A stretch of 64,000 nt of DNA from Muriicola soli (lineage in GTDB: Bacteria; Bacteroidota; Bacteroidia; Flavobacteriales; Flavobacteriaceae). A program made the translations under genes and the position numbers. The stretch spans positions 2,793,501 to 2,857,500 of the forward strand of contig NZ_CP035544.1 of the NCBI RefSeq assembly GCF_004139715.1, read 5' to 3'. The notes under the pieces were generated by a model. It did no database searches and was not told the origin of the DNA. It worked only from the letters and a program-made list of their open reading frames with translations. Positions 42,718-51,990 of the stretch are shown piece after piece (positions within the stretch are counted from its first letter, which is position 1; every line of letters starts with the position of its first letter).

Positions 42718-44568
42718 TTACAGGTCGTTACTCGTAATAATTCCTACCAGTTTTTTGCCCTTTACGACAGGAAGGCAATGGATATTGTTTTCTTCCATCA
42801 TACTCTTAGCCTTGCTTAAGGGTACGTCCTCAGTAACGGTAACCAGGTCGGTTTTCATGATATCCCTTAGGCTTTCGGGTCGGTCTTCGGGATTTTGCTG
42901 GTAGTGCTCTACATCTACCCAGCTAAGCAAGCCTGCCAGGTTGAGGTTATCGTCGAGGATTGGAGCGTGGTGAATATTTTTCCACAACATCATCTTCAGG
43001 ACCAATTCCGGACTGTCGATGTCCTGCGCGGTGATCGTCCTGGTATTCATGCGATCGCCAACGGTTACTTTTTTCTTAGGGATTTGGTATTCATCTCCCC
43101 TGGGTAATTGCCAGGCGTCTACTGCGTATCGTTTTTCCTGCCTTTCGTACATTGTGGCAACAAGAATTCTAAGGGCCTCAGAAGGTTTGTTCTCTTTCTG
43201 AAGTTTCCGGTAGGCTTCAATCATCCAGCGCGATCCTGTTTGCGACTTTATCCTCCTTTCTATAATAGAAAGATAGTGCTCTGCATCCCTAGGCTCTACA
43301 TTCATGCTATATAAGCCCCTGAAAGCCATCGGGAGCAGATGATCTAGAAGGAGGTCCTTACTGCTAATGAGTTTGCCTTCCCAGTAGAATTGCGAACTCA
43401 TCCCATATCTGGCGGCACTAAAAAAATTGCTTTTGACATCCTTAAAGTCCATTTTAGTATGGATATTATCTAATGATTTAGGTCTGCCGTGCATTAGTCC
43501 CACCCAGAACATCATATTGGCAATTTCATCTTCCGTAGTAGGGCCGGAAGGCATATATCTGTTTTCTATTCGCACGTGGGGCTTGCCATCGGTAATCCCG
43601 TAGCAAAGTCGGTTCCAGCGATAGGTAGTGCCGTTGTGAAGTGCTAAGGCCTTGAGCTTGGGTATTTCTCCCTGATGAAACTGCGTTAGGCTGTCTGTAT
43701 CAAAATCAGTGGAAACGAGACTTCTAAAATTAACCACCGCATTTTTATAATAATCCGCAACAGAGCCCGATACCCAATCCTGGCCAAAATTAACCCGGGA
43801 TTCCTTTTCATTTAGTATAAAAGTGCTTCTTCGTGTGTCAACACTTTGAGTAAAGAGGGCAATCCGTGTTTCTTCCCAGAGTTCTTTCCCCATCAGAAGA
43901 GGTGAATTAGCACAAATGGAAAGTACAGGGCCGGCGATGGCCTGTGACCAATTGTAAGTGTCTGCAAAATGCTCAGGGTCGATCTGCAGGTGTGCCTGAA
44001 AACTCGTATTACAACCCTCGTATAGAATGGTGTCGTGATGAAGATTTACCTCATCAACGCCTTTGATATGTAATTCTATATCATCCTTGCGGATGGCCCG
44101 GATAGCTTCGTTGAGAACCTTATACCTTTCCACCGGGGTCATGTAATCGTAATGCAAGTACTTATATGAGATTGTCGGCAATATTCCAGTCAGAATCACT
44201 TTCGCTTTATGCTTTGCTGCCGCATCTTTGGCGACAGACATCAGGCTGTTGAGCTGTTTGTTAAGCTCAGAAAAACAAGTCCCCTCCAGTTTAATCGGAT
44301 CGAGATTGAGTTCCAGATTGTATTTGTTGAGCTCCGAAGTAAAATGCCCATCGGCAATGTCTTTGAGAATGGTGGTGCCAAGGTCAGAAGGATCCCAGGT
44401 TTCGTCCACCAGGCAAAACTCCTGCTCTGCTCCAATGTGAATGGGCTTTGCTGAAAAGAGGCCCTTATTTAGCATAAGCTCAAGGGCTTCGATGTCCTTA
44501 AGCAGATGATCTATGTATTCCTTTTTGTCTTCGTGATTATTAATCTTTCGAACGATTTTTTCTCCCAT
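42718..44568 (-). CDS. GCS2 family glutamate-cysteine-ligase-like protein fused to CBS domains
   Basis: 616 residues. Residues about 35-470 belong to the GCS2 (COG2170) ATP-dependent amidoligase family: HIGAEQEFCLVDE, ELNLDPIKLEGTCFSELNKQLNSL, GCNTSFQAHLQIDP, and VRIENRYMPSGPTTEDEIANMMFW. Residues about 495-616 are a CBS pair (TRTITAQDIDSPELVLKMM and LVTVTEDVPLSKAKSMMEENNIHCLPVV). CBS domains bind adenine nucleotides, so nucleotide control of ligation is likely. GCS2 enzymes join glutamate to an amine such as cysteine or a peptide. The adjacent deacylase would reverse or trim the product. Confidence 0.88.
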   Translation of the reverse strand: MGEKIVRKINNHEDKKEYIDHLLKDIEALELMLNKGLFSAKPIHIGAEQEFCLVDETWDPSDLGTTILKDIADGHFTSELNKYNLELNLDPIKLEGTCFSELNKQLNSLMSVAKDAAAKHKAKVILTGILPTISYKYLHYDYMTPVERYKVLNEAIRAIRKDDIELHIKGVDEVNLHHDTILYEGCNTSFQAHLQIDPEHFADTYNWSQAIAGPVLSICANSPLLMGKELWEETRIALFTQSVDTRRSTFILNEKESRVNFGQDWVSGSVADYYKNAVVNFRSLVSTDFDTDSLTQFHQGEIPKLKALALHNGTTYRWNRLCYGITDGKPHVRIENRYMPSGPTTEDEIANMMFWVGLMHGRPKSLDNIHTKMDFKDVKSNFFSAARYGMSSQFYWEGKLISSKDLLLDHLLPMAFRGLYSMNVEPRDAEHYLSIIERRIKSQTGSRWMIEAYRKLQKENKPSEALRILVATMYERQEKRYAVDAWQLPRGDEYQIPKKKVTVGDRMNTRTITAQDIDSPELVLKMMLWKNIHHAPILDDNLNLAGLLSWVDVEHYQQNPEDRPESLRDIMKTDLVTVTEDVPLSKAKSMMEENNIHCLPVVKGKKLVGIITSNDL

Positions 44569-44687
44569 AACGACTCATTTGTTCTTGTGCATGAAACAGG
44601 ACCACAAGATACCGCCTTGGCAATGGTAAAAATATGACAATTATCATTCCCTCTGCACAAGCTAATTCTTGCTATTTTTACCTCCTG

Positions 44688-45074
44688 ATGAGATCTACGT
44701 TTCCCAAAGAAGAAAAATTAAAACACCAAAAACAAATTCAGGAAGTTTTTGCCAAAGGATCTTCTGTTACCGTTTTTCCTTTGAAGTTACTCTACCTGAA
44801 ATGGGAAAGGGGTGATTCCAATTTTAAGGCCGGGTTTTCCGTGCCCAAGAGAAATTTTAAAAGTGCCGTAGAGAGAAACCGGCTCAAACGCTTACTCAGG
44901 GAAGCTTACCGCCTCAATAAGCACGGTATTTTTAACAAAACAGAGGGGAATTATGCCTTAATGTTTTTATACCTTGGGAAGGAATTGCCTTCTTTTCCAG
45001 ATGTTGAAAGGAACATGCGAAGTGTTTTAAGCAAATTTTTAAGTCGTGAAGCAAATGAAAAAGCTGATTCATAA
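44688..45074 (+). CDS. rnpA: ribonuclease P protein component
   Basis: 128 residues from the ATG at 44688 (MRSTFPKEEKLKHQKQIQ); the upstream frame is not used. The hallmark FSVPKRNFKSAVERNRLKRLLREAYR binds the RNA subunit. Cytoplasmic; part of the RNase P holoenzyme that cuts tRNA 5' leaders. No rpmH gene precedes it. It overlaps the S41 peptidase start by 20 bases. Confidence 0.95.
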   Translation: MRSTFPKEEKLKHQKQIQEVFAKGSSVTVFPLKLLYLKWERGDSNFKAGFSVPKRNFKSAVERNRLKRLLREAYRLNKHGIFNKTEGNYALMFLYLGKELPSFPDVERNMRSVLSKFLSREANEKADS

Positions 45075-46683
45075 AAGAGTACTGATTCCAGTATTGGCCG
45101 CCTTTGTTTTTCTTGCAGCCAGTAGTTTCAAATCCGATTTTTTTGAAATTGCCAAACAGATAGAGATATTCACCACGCTTTTCAAGGAATTGAACATGAA
45201 CTACGTGGATGAGACCAATCCTGCAGAATTAATGGACACGGCCATTAAGAATATGCTGGACGACCTCGATCCGTACACCAAGTTCCTTAACGAACAGGAC
45301 GTAGAGTCGTATCGAATAAATAATACGGGCGAATATTCCGGTATAGGGGCTCTGGTTCGTTCTTACAAAGATCGCCTCGTTATTATAGAGCCCTATAAAG
45401 GGTATCCTGCAGATAAGGCCGGGTTAAAGGCGGGGGATGAACTGGTTTCCATTGCTGGTATACAGATTGCAGATTTTCAGGATGATGCCAGTGAATTGCT
45501 GAAGGGGGCAAATAAAACCTCTGTGGATGTTGAATATACCCGACAAGGTAAAACTTATAATGCCACCATTGAACGGGAGGCTATTGAGGTTGATGCGGTG
45601 CCTTTTTACAAGATGATAGACGAAGAGACCGGTTATATTGTCCTTTCTCGATTTAATAAAAAGGCCTCTTCTCAAACTAAAGATGCGATTAACTCCCTGA
45701 AAGATGAAGGGGCTAAAAAACTGATCCTTGATCTTAGAGGTAATCCCGGCGGTTTGCTTTCGGAGGCCATAAATGTCACAAATCTCTTTGTTCCCAAAGG
45801 CACACTTGTAGTGACTACAAAGTCTAAAGTCAAAAAATTTAATCAATCTTATGAAACCAGGAATAAGCCCCTGGACGAGGAGATTCCTCTTGTTGTGCTG
45901 ATAGACGGCAGGAGTGCATCGGCCAGCGAAATTGTATCGGGAAGCCTTCAGGATCTCGACCGGGCTGTGATCGTTGGGGCCAGAAGTTTTGGTAAAGGGT
46001 TGGTGCAGCGACCGTTGAAACTCACCTATGGCACTCAGTTAAAGGTGACCATTTCTCGTTATTACACTCCCTCTGGAAGATGCATACAGTCTTTGGATTA
46101 TTGGAACAGGGACGAGTCGGGTAATGCGATCAGAAATACCGAGTTTAATGACTTTCTAACCAAAAACGGAAGAAAGGTACAAGACGGGGGAGGTGTGATG
46201 CCCGACATTCAGATCGCTTCCTTAAAAAGCAATGATCTGTTAACCGCTTTGGCTAACAATTCGGTGATCTTCAATTATGCTACAGACTATTATTACGCAC
46301 ATCCCATAACAGAAATGCCGGAGTTTAACTTTACGCCTAGCGATTATGAAGAGTTTAAAAGGCACGTAGCTCAAAGTTCATTTGAGTTTGAGACCAGGGC
46401 AGAAAAGGTGCTGAAAGAAACGCTCTCAGGAAAGGATAGTGAGGTGTTTAACTCGAATGTGATGGAGGAGGTTAAAACCTTGTTGGCCTCCATCGAAAAA
46501 AGTAAATACGCAGCCCTCGATACTTATGAAAAGGAGATAGAGAAGCAACTTACCGATGAGATCGTCAAAAGGTATTTCTACCGGGAAGGGCTTTACGATT
46601 ACTATCTTCAAAACGATGAGGCCATATTAACGAGCAACGAACTTCTTAAGGACACTTCTAAATACGAGGGAATTCTAAAGTAA
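45055..46683 (+). CDS. S41 family C-terminal processing peptidase
   Basis: 542 residues from the ATG at 45055 (a GTG three codons earlier is in frame but the ATG places the signal anchor KRVLIPVLAAFVFLAAS correctly). A PDZ domain (about 95-170, GIGALVRSYKDRLVIIEPYKGYPADKAGLKAGDELV) is followed by the S41 catalytic part: DLRGNPGGLL, GRSASASEIVSGSLQ (Ser) and GKGLVQRPL (Lys). It trims proteins near their C-termini in the periplasm. Overlaps the 3' end of rnpA by 20 bases, so the genes are coupled. Confidence 0.92.
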   Translation: MKKLIHKRVLIPVLAAFVFLAASSFKSDFFEIAKQIEIFTTLFKELNMNYVDETNPAELMDTAIKNMLDDLDPYTKFLNEQDVESYRINNTGEYSGIGALVRSYKDRLVIIEPYKGYPADKAGLKAGDELVSIAGIQIADFQDDASELLKGANKTSVDVEYTRQGKTYNATIEREAIEVDAVPFYKMIDEETGYIVLSRFNKKASSQTKDAINSLKDEGAKKLILDLRGNPGGLLSEAINVTNLFVPKGTLVVTTKSKVKKFNQSYETRNKPLDEEIPLVVLIDGRSASASEIVSGSLQDLDRAVIVGARSFGKGLVQRPLKLTYGTQLKVTISRYYTPSGRCIQSLDYWNRDESGNAIRNTEFNDFLTKNGRKVQDGGGVMPDIQIASLKSNDLLTALANNSVIFNYATDYYYAHPITEMPEFNFTPSDYEEFKRHVAQSSFEFETRAEKVLKETLSGKDSEVFNSNVMEEVKTLLASIEKSKYAALDTYEKEIEKQLTDEIVKRYFYREGLYDYYLQNDEAILTSNELLKDTSKYEGILK

Positions 46684-46832
46684 AGGATTCCCGGGATATA
46701 TTCTGAATTTTCCGGGATGCAGAAAACTCATATCCCTGCTTGTCTGTTTGGGTGTTTCATGAATTCTGATATCTACCTCGCAAAGAGTATGGTTTTCCAT
46801 ACATTTACAGCCAAAATTCAAGAAGAGCATTT

Positions 46833-48476
46833 ATGAATAGTAAATATCACCGCTGGCATCATCCTTACAAGCCGGCTAAGGGCTTCGAAAAAAAAGTGGC
46901 TTATTTCAGTATGGAATTTGGCATTGATCAGGCCCTTAAAATTTATTCCGGGGGTCTTGGTTTTTTGGCCGGCTCACATATGCGTTCTGCCTTTGAGCTA
47001 AAGCAAAACCTCATTGGGATAGGCATGCTATGGAAGTACGGATACTACGACCAGGGACGAAACAAAGACCAGACTTTACGCCCTGAATTTATTGAAAAGC
47101 ACTACAGTTTTCTTGAGGATTCCGGCCATGAGGTTGAGGTAAATATTTTTGGAAATAGCGCCGTAAAGGTCAGAGCAATGGTATTAAAGCCTTCTGTCTT
47201 TAACACTGTTCCTATGTATCTGCTAACCACGGATGTTGAAGGCAATGATGATCTTTCCAGGTCCATTATGAACAATCTTTACGACAGCAATGAACTTACG
47301 CGTATCTGCCAGAGCGTGGTGCTGGGTATTGCCGGTGCAAAACTGGTAGAGGCCCTTGGTGGGGCAGATATTTATCACCTCAATGAGGGACATGCATTAC
47401 CGGCCTTTTTCTACCTGCAAAATCAGGGAGTGGGCAGAGAGAAAATGGTGTTTACTACCCATACCCCGGAAAGAGCAGGGAATGTAGAAAGAGATGCCCG
47501 TGCTTTGAATGATAGTGGCTTTTTTGGTAAAAAATTGTCCCATGAGGAGTTGATGAAAGTAACAGGGGGCTCTGATCGATTGAGCTATACAGTTGCCGCC
47601 TTAAGAATGGCCAAAAAGACAAATGCAGTTTCCAAATTACACGCAAAGGTATCACGAGAAATGTGGGAAGGAAATACCGGAAGCAAGGGTATATTTCCAA
47701 TAACTAATGCGCAAAACCAAAAATTCTGGCAGGATAGCGTACTTGAAAAAGCCAGGAAAAACAACAACGTTACCGCTTTTCAGAAAAGAAAAGCCACATT
47801 AAAAAAGGAGTTGTTCGAAGAGGTGCTGGATCAGACAGGGAAGATTTTTGATCCCAAAGTGCTGACTATAGTTTGGGCGAGACGCTTTGCAGAATATAAA
47901 AGAGCCGATATGTTATTGCGGGATATGGAGCGCTTTGAGAAAATCCTTAACGATTCCAAACACCCGGTTCAGATCATCTGGGCGGGGAAGCCCTATCCTA
48001 AAGATGAAGGCGCCATTAGCGTGTTCAATCGTTTGGTTCACTTTACCAAATACCGTGCGAATACGGCAGTTCTGATTGGATATGAGATGGCACTATCTAA
48101 AAAATTAAAAGAGGGTTCAGATGTTTGGTTGAATACTCCGCGAATCACAAGAGAGGCCTCTGGTACCAGTGGAATGACTGCAGCAATGAATGGCAGCGTG
48201 AATCTCTCTATTAATGATGGTTGGATTCCGGAATTTGCCAAAGATGGCAAGAATTGTTTTATCCTTCCGGAGGCAGATTACAAGAGTCCCGTAGAAGAAC
48301 AGGATGCTTTTGACAGCGTCAATCTGTATGAATGCCTGGAACAAAAAGTGTTGCCCGCCTATTACGATTCCCCCGATAAATGGTCTCAGATCGTTTTCAA
48401 AGGAATGGATGATGTTGTGCCGGCTTTTTCCAGCAATCGTATGGCCACACAATACTACAAAGAGTTATATCAATGA
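46833..48476 (+). CDS. alpha-glucan phosphorylase family protein (PLP lysine replaced)
   Basis: 547 residues, the short type of GT35 (KVAYFSMEFGI, IYSGGLGFLAGSHMRSAFELKQNLIGIGMLWKYGYYDQG, DIYHLNEGHALPAFF, VWARRFAEYKRADMLL). The sequence EASGTSGMTAAMNGS corresponds to the phosphorylase cofactor site EASGTSGMKAALNG, and Thr449 (codon at 48177-48179) replaces the lysine that holds pyridoxal phosphate. Either the cofactor is bound differently in this clade or the enzyme is not a normal phosphorylase. Role: glycogen or alpha-glucan degradation to glucose-1-phosphate if active. The next gene overlaps by 4 bases. Confidence 0.85.
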   Translation: MNSKYHRWHHPYKPAKGFEKKVAYFSMEFGIDQALKIYSGGLGFLAGSHMRSAFELKQNLIGIGMLWKYGYYDQGRNKDQTLRPEFIEKHYSFLEDSGHEVEVNIFGNSAVKVRAMVLKPSVFNTVPMYLLTTDVEGNDDLSRSIMNNLYDSNELTRICQSVVLGIAGAKLVEALGGADIYHLNEGHALPAFFYLQNQGVGREKMVFTTHTPERAGNVERDARALNDSGFFGKKLSHEELMKVTGGSDRLSYTVAALRMAKKTNAVSKLHAKVSREMWEGNTGSKGIFPITNAQNQKFWQDSVLEKARKNNNVTAFQKRKATLKKELFEEVLDQTGKIFDPKVLTIVWARRFAEYKRADMLLRDMERFEKILNDSKHPVQIIWAGKPYPKDEGAISVFNRLVHFTKYRANTAVLIGYEMALSKKLKEGSDVWLNTPRITREASGTSGMTAAMNGSVNLSINDGWIPEFAKDGKNCFILPEADYKSPVEEQDAFDSVNLYECLEQKVLPAYYDSPDKWSQIVFKGMDDVVPAFSSNRMATQYYKELYQ

Positions 48477-49465
48477 AAAGCTGGCCTCAAATACTGATTT
48501 ACGGATTTGGGGCTGCTTTGGTTTTGGTGTTGTCTTGTAAGGAGCGGACGAAAGAAGATTCCGGGCTTGCTGATAAAATACCGCCTGAAGTTTCTGATTC
48601 GGGAGTCAGCTTGCTTGTTCTGGGAACCCTTCAGGATGCGGGATCTCCTCAGTTAGGCTGTAAAAAGTTGTGTTGCAAGGGTCTTTTTGAACACCCCGAT
48701 CCCGGTCGGAAAGTGGTTTCCCTGGGCATAATAGACCATTTGGCTGAGAAGCAATTTTTACTTGAGGCTACCCCTGACATCACTTCACAGCTAAGCGATC
48801 TAAATCAATTTGCCGGGGCGGCTCCGGGTAAGATGCCCAATGGGGTTTTTCTCACTCATGCGCATATCGGGCACTATACCGGACTCATGTACTTTGGAAA
48901 GGAAGCGGTAAATGCTTCGGAAGTCCCTGTTTATGCCATGCCCAGAATGCAAAGTTTTCTTCAAAACAACGGTCCCTGGGGTCAGTTGTTAAAACAGGGT
49001 AATATCAAGTTAAACCCATTAAATGCCGACTCCTTGGTTAAGCTTACCCCTTCGCTCTCCGTTACGCCCTTACGCGTACCTCATCGCGATGAGTATTCGG
49101 AGACTGTTGGTTTCAGGATAAAGGGGCCGCGCAAAGAAGCCTTGTTTATCCCTGATATTGATAAGTGGGAACGATGGGACAGGGACATCTCTGCAATGAT
49201 TGCTGAGGTAGATTACGCCTTCGTAGACGCGACCTTTTACCATGGGGAGGAACTTAATACCCGAGACATTTCGCAAATACCGCATCCTTTTGTCATTGAG
49301 AGCATGACGCGCTTCAATTCCCTCCCCCTTGCCGAACGGAAAAAGGTCTATTTTATCCACCTGAACCATACCAATCCGCTGCTTTCCCCAGAAAGTGCCG
49401 AATACAAAAAAGTAGTTTCAAATGGGTTTCGAATTGCCAAATTCGGAGAGAAAATCGAATTATAA
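48473..49465 (+). CDS. PqqB-like MBL-fold lipoprotein
   Basis: 330 residues; lipobox VLSC with Cys22. LLVLGTLQDAGSPQLGCKKLCC is the signature of the PqqB-type branch of the MBL fold (cf. the GGFPQWNC motif of PqqB), with extra cysteines. THAHIGHYTGLMYFG holds the metal motif H-x-H-x-x-H, altered from the classic HxHxDH because a glycine takes the Asp place. No other pqq gene is present, so it is probably not a PQQ biosynthesis protein here but an orphan hydrolase. ATGA overlap with the phosphorylase gene and TAAATG contact with the kinase gene. Confidence 0.8.
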   Translation: MKSWPQILIYGFGAALVLVLSCKERTKEDSGLADKIPPEVSDSGVSLLVLGTLQDAGSPQLGCKKLCCKGLFEHPDPGRKVVSLGIIDHLAEKQFLLEATPDITSQLSDLNQFAGAAPGKMPNGVFLTHAHIGHYTGLMYFGKEAVNASEVPVYAMPRMQSFLQNNGPWGQLLKQGNIKLNPLNADSLVKLTPSLSVTPLRVPHRDEYSETVGFRIKGPRKEALFIPDIDKWERWDRDISAMIAEVDYAFVDATFYHGEELNTRDISQIPHPFVIESMTRFNSLPLAERKKVYFIHLNHTNPLLSPESAEYKKVVSNGFRIAKFGEKIEL

Positions 49466-50329
49466 ATGATGTCCAAAGGCTTGAAAGAGCATATTGAGTC
49501 TTTGCTTGGACTTAAAATAAGTTCCGTGATGTCCGTTTCGGGGGGAGATATTTCCCAAGCCCTGAAAATATCGACATCTGCCGATCAGTTTTTCTGTAAA
49601 TATCAGGCGGGAGAAGAGGGATACGCGATCTTAAAGGCTGAGAAAGTGGGCCTCGCAGCGCTGGCAGGATCAGGTAAAATAAAAACTCCTGAGGTGATCG
49701 GGCTGTCCAAAACTGAGGATGGGGCCTTTTTGCTATTGGAATATATCGAATCAAAAAGCAAGGGAGAGAAGGAAATGATTGCATTTGGCTCACAATTAGC
49801 CGAACTACACCAGGTCATGGCCGAAACCTACGGGTGGGAAACAGAGAACTATATCGGCTCTCTTTTGCAAAAAAATACCCGGATGGGTGGCTGGCCCGGA
49901 TTTTACACTTACTGCAGACTCCTCCCACAATTGGAGCTGGCTAAGAGAGCTGGACTTCTATCTGAGCGAGAGGTTCCTTTGGCCGACAGGCTGGAATCCC
50001 GCCTTGGTGAAATATGTAGTGCTTCCAAACCTTCTCTTGTTCACGGAGACCTTTGGGGTGGAAATTACCTGATTTCTGAAGATGGAACTCCTTTTTTAAT
50101 CGATCCCAGCGTTAGTTATTCCCATCCTGGAATGGACCTGGCAATGAGCAAACTCTTCGGTGGGTTCTCTGCATCCTTTTACGAAGCGTATCAGGAAGCT
50201 TCCCGTGTTTCTTTCCCGACTCCCGAAGAAATTGAAGTATATCAATTGTATTATCTGCTTGTACACCTCAATATTTTCGGCGTCTCTTATGCCTCATCGG
50301 TCCGCAGTATTATGAAGAGGTATTTCTAA
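49466..50329 (+). CDS. fructosamine kinase family protein
   Basis: 287 residues (ATG at 49466, another at 49469). SVSGGDISQALKI and FFCKYQAGEEGYAIL form the nucleotide and glycine-rich part; PSLVHGDLWGGNYLISEDG and FLIDPSVSYSHPGMDLAM are the catalytic and metal motifs of the fructosamine/ketosamine-3-kinase family. It phosphorylates sugar adducts on proteins or small amines so that they fall apart, a deglycation function. It follows the PqqB-like gene directly. Confidence 0.9.
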   Translation: MMSKGLKEHIESLLGLKISSVMSVSGGDISQALKISTSADQFFCKYQAGEEGYAILKAEKVGLAALAGSGKIKTPEVIGLSKTEDGAFLLLEYIESKSKGEKEMIAFGSQLAELHQVMAETYGWETENYIGSLLQKNTRMGGWPGFYTYCRLLPQLELAKRAGLLSEREVPLADRLESRLGEICSASKPSLVHGDLWGGNYLISEDGTPFLIDPSVSYSHPGMDLAMSKLFGGFSASFYEAYQEASRVSFPTPEEIEVYQLYYLLVHLNIFGVSYASSVRSIMKRYF

Positions 50330-50410
50330 ACCCCTACAATTCATAAGCTCAGAAACTGGCTTTTTGCTTATCTTTAAAAAGCACTGTTGCTTAGTTATTC
50401 ATGGATATTT

Positions 50411-51490
50411 ATGGGTAGTAAAGACAAAATACGCATTCTGGTTGTGGGTTGTGGGCATATGGGTGCAAGTCATGCCAGAGCATACCAGCAACTCGAGGGT
50501 TTCGAGATCGCGGGTTTGGTCAGCAGATCTCCGGAAAGCAGGGAAAAGCTGTCTGTGAAACTCGGTGGACTCCCTGTGTATTCAGATTATGCCTCTGCCC
50601 TGGAGTTAACCAAGCCCGATGCGGTTTCAGTAAATACCTATCCGGATACTCATTATGAGTACGTAAAAATGGCGCTGACCGCAGGGGCTCATGTCTTTGT
50701 GGAAAAACCCCTGGCTGAATCCGTTAGAAAGGCAGAAGAACTTATCGCCCTTGCAATAAAAAACAATAGAAAACTAATAGTGGGTTACATCCTTAGGGTG
50801 CATCCGGCCTGGAAGCGATTTATAGAGATCGCGAAAACACTTGGAAAACCGCTGGTCATGCGTATGAACCTCAACCAGCAGAGTTCGGGCGCGCAGTGGT
50901 ATACTCACAAGCAATTGATGAGGTCTATGTCTCCTATCGTTGACTGTGGGGTTCACTACGTTGATGTGATGTGTTTAATGACTCAATCTGAGCCCGTGAG
51001 CGTATCTGCCATAGGAGCGCGACTTTCGGATGAAATCGATCTGGAGATGTACAATTACGGTCAGCTACAGGTTCGTTTTAGAGATGGTTCGGTGGGCTGG
51101 TACGAAGCAGGATGGGGTCCAATGATGAGTGAAACAGCTTTCTTCGTCAAGGACGTTATAGGACCTAATGGTTGTGTTTCGATTACGGATACGAAATTAA
51201 AATCATCCGACAATGTTGAAGGTCATACCCGTACAGGAGCTTTAAAAATTCACTTCAGTGCATTGGATAAAGAGGGGGAATTCCTAAAAAAAGATGACTT
51301 CATTTCCACAGAACATGAACCCGATCACGATCAGTTGTGTCTATTAGAGCAGCAGGTGTTTTTAGATGCTATACAACAGAACAGCGATCTTTCCGGTCAC
51401 CTCACGGACGCGGTAAACAGTCTCAAAGTTGTTCTGGCGGCCGACGAATCTGTAAAAACAGGGAAAACAATTTCATTGCAAATATCATAA
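50411..51490 (+). CDS. Gfo/Idh/MocA family NAD(P)-dependent oxidoreductase
   Basis: 359 residues from the ATG at 50411 (MGSKDKIRILVVGCGHMGASHA); an upstream TTG is not used. The Rossmann GCGHMGASHARAYQ and EKPLAES (about 102-108) sites are complete, and the C-terminal sandwich domain contains SPIVDCGVHYVDVMCLM with the catalytic Asp and His. Its natural substrate (a sugar or sugar derivative) is unknown. It may share a transcript with the small protein that follows. Confidence 0.88.
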   Translation: MGSKDKIRILVVGCGHMGASHARAYQQLEGFEIAGLVSRSPESREKLSVKLGGLPVYSDYASALELTKPDAVSVNTYPDTHYEYVKMALTAGAHVFVEKPLAESVRKAEELIALAIKNNRKLIVGYILRVHPAWKRFIEIAKTLGKPLVMRMNLNQQSSGAQWYTHKQLMRSMSPIVDCGVHYVDVMCLMTQSEPVSVSAIGARLSDEIDLEMYNYGQLQVRFRDGSVGWYEAGWGPMMSETAFFVKDVIGPNGCVSITDTKLKSSDNVEGHTRTGALKIHFSALDKEGEFLKKDDFISTEHEPDHDQLCLLEQQVFLDAIQQNSDLSGHLTDAVNSLKVVLAADESVKTGKTISLQIS

Positions 51491-51585
51491 GTTCGGCCGG
51501 GAATTATTCTGAAAAAAGTCTTAATACACTGTTAATCAGCATGCTTAAATTGGGGTTGTCACCAATTTTTTGTACTTTGTTCCCT

Positions 51586-51960
51586 ATGGTAAAATCAGAT
51601 AAAAAAGATCACACAGAATTTATTGAAAAATCCGTTCTCCACCTCGAAGCAAGAGGTTTTGACAAGATCAGGGTTGACCTGGACGGTTACGACAAACCCA
51701 AATCCTTCTTAAGAAAAAAGAACGGAACTACAGTTACTCCAGATATTGTAGCTAACAAAGACGGAAAAAGGTATTTTTTTGAGATTAGTTTAAAGACAGA
51801 TGAACCACAGTTGTTAAAAACCAAGTGGGTCTTTCTGGATGCGCTTAGTCGTATGAAGTCTGATGCCTTCAGGATCATTACCACGAAAGGACATTACAAG
51901 TTTACTGACAATCTTCTGGAAGATATCAACCTGAGCAATAAGACGCCTATTAAAATTTAG
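51586..51960 (+). CDS. small conserved-looking protein, possible nuclease-like fold
   Basis: 124 residues from the ATG at 51586 (MVKSDKKDHTEFIEKSVLHLEARGFDKIRV); upstream codons overlap the oxidoreductase. TVTPDIVANKDGKRYFFEISLKTD resembles the D...E-x(1-3)-K core of restriction-like folds, though the E and K are four apart rather than two. No partner gene. The call is speculative; the sequence only supports a small soluble alpha/beta protein. TACTTTG at 51574-51580 could be a -7 element. Confidence 0.5.
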   Translation: MVKSDKKDHTEFIEKSVLHLEARGFDKIRVDLDGYDKPKSFLRKKNGTTVTPDIVANKDGKRYFFEISLKTDEPQLLKTKWVFLDALSRMKSDAFRIITTKGHYKFTDNLLEDINLSNKTPIKI

Positions 51961-51990
51961 GGCTTCATCTTATTTACTGCTTATTAGGAA

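Noticed and set aside
48473-49465. PQQ biosynthesis gene pqqB
   Set aside because: Only the fold signature is present; no pqqACDE genes are nearby, and the protein carries a lipid anchor.
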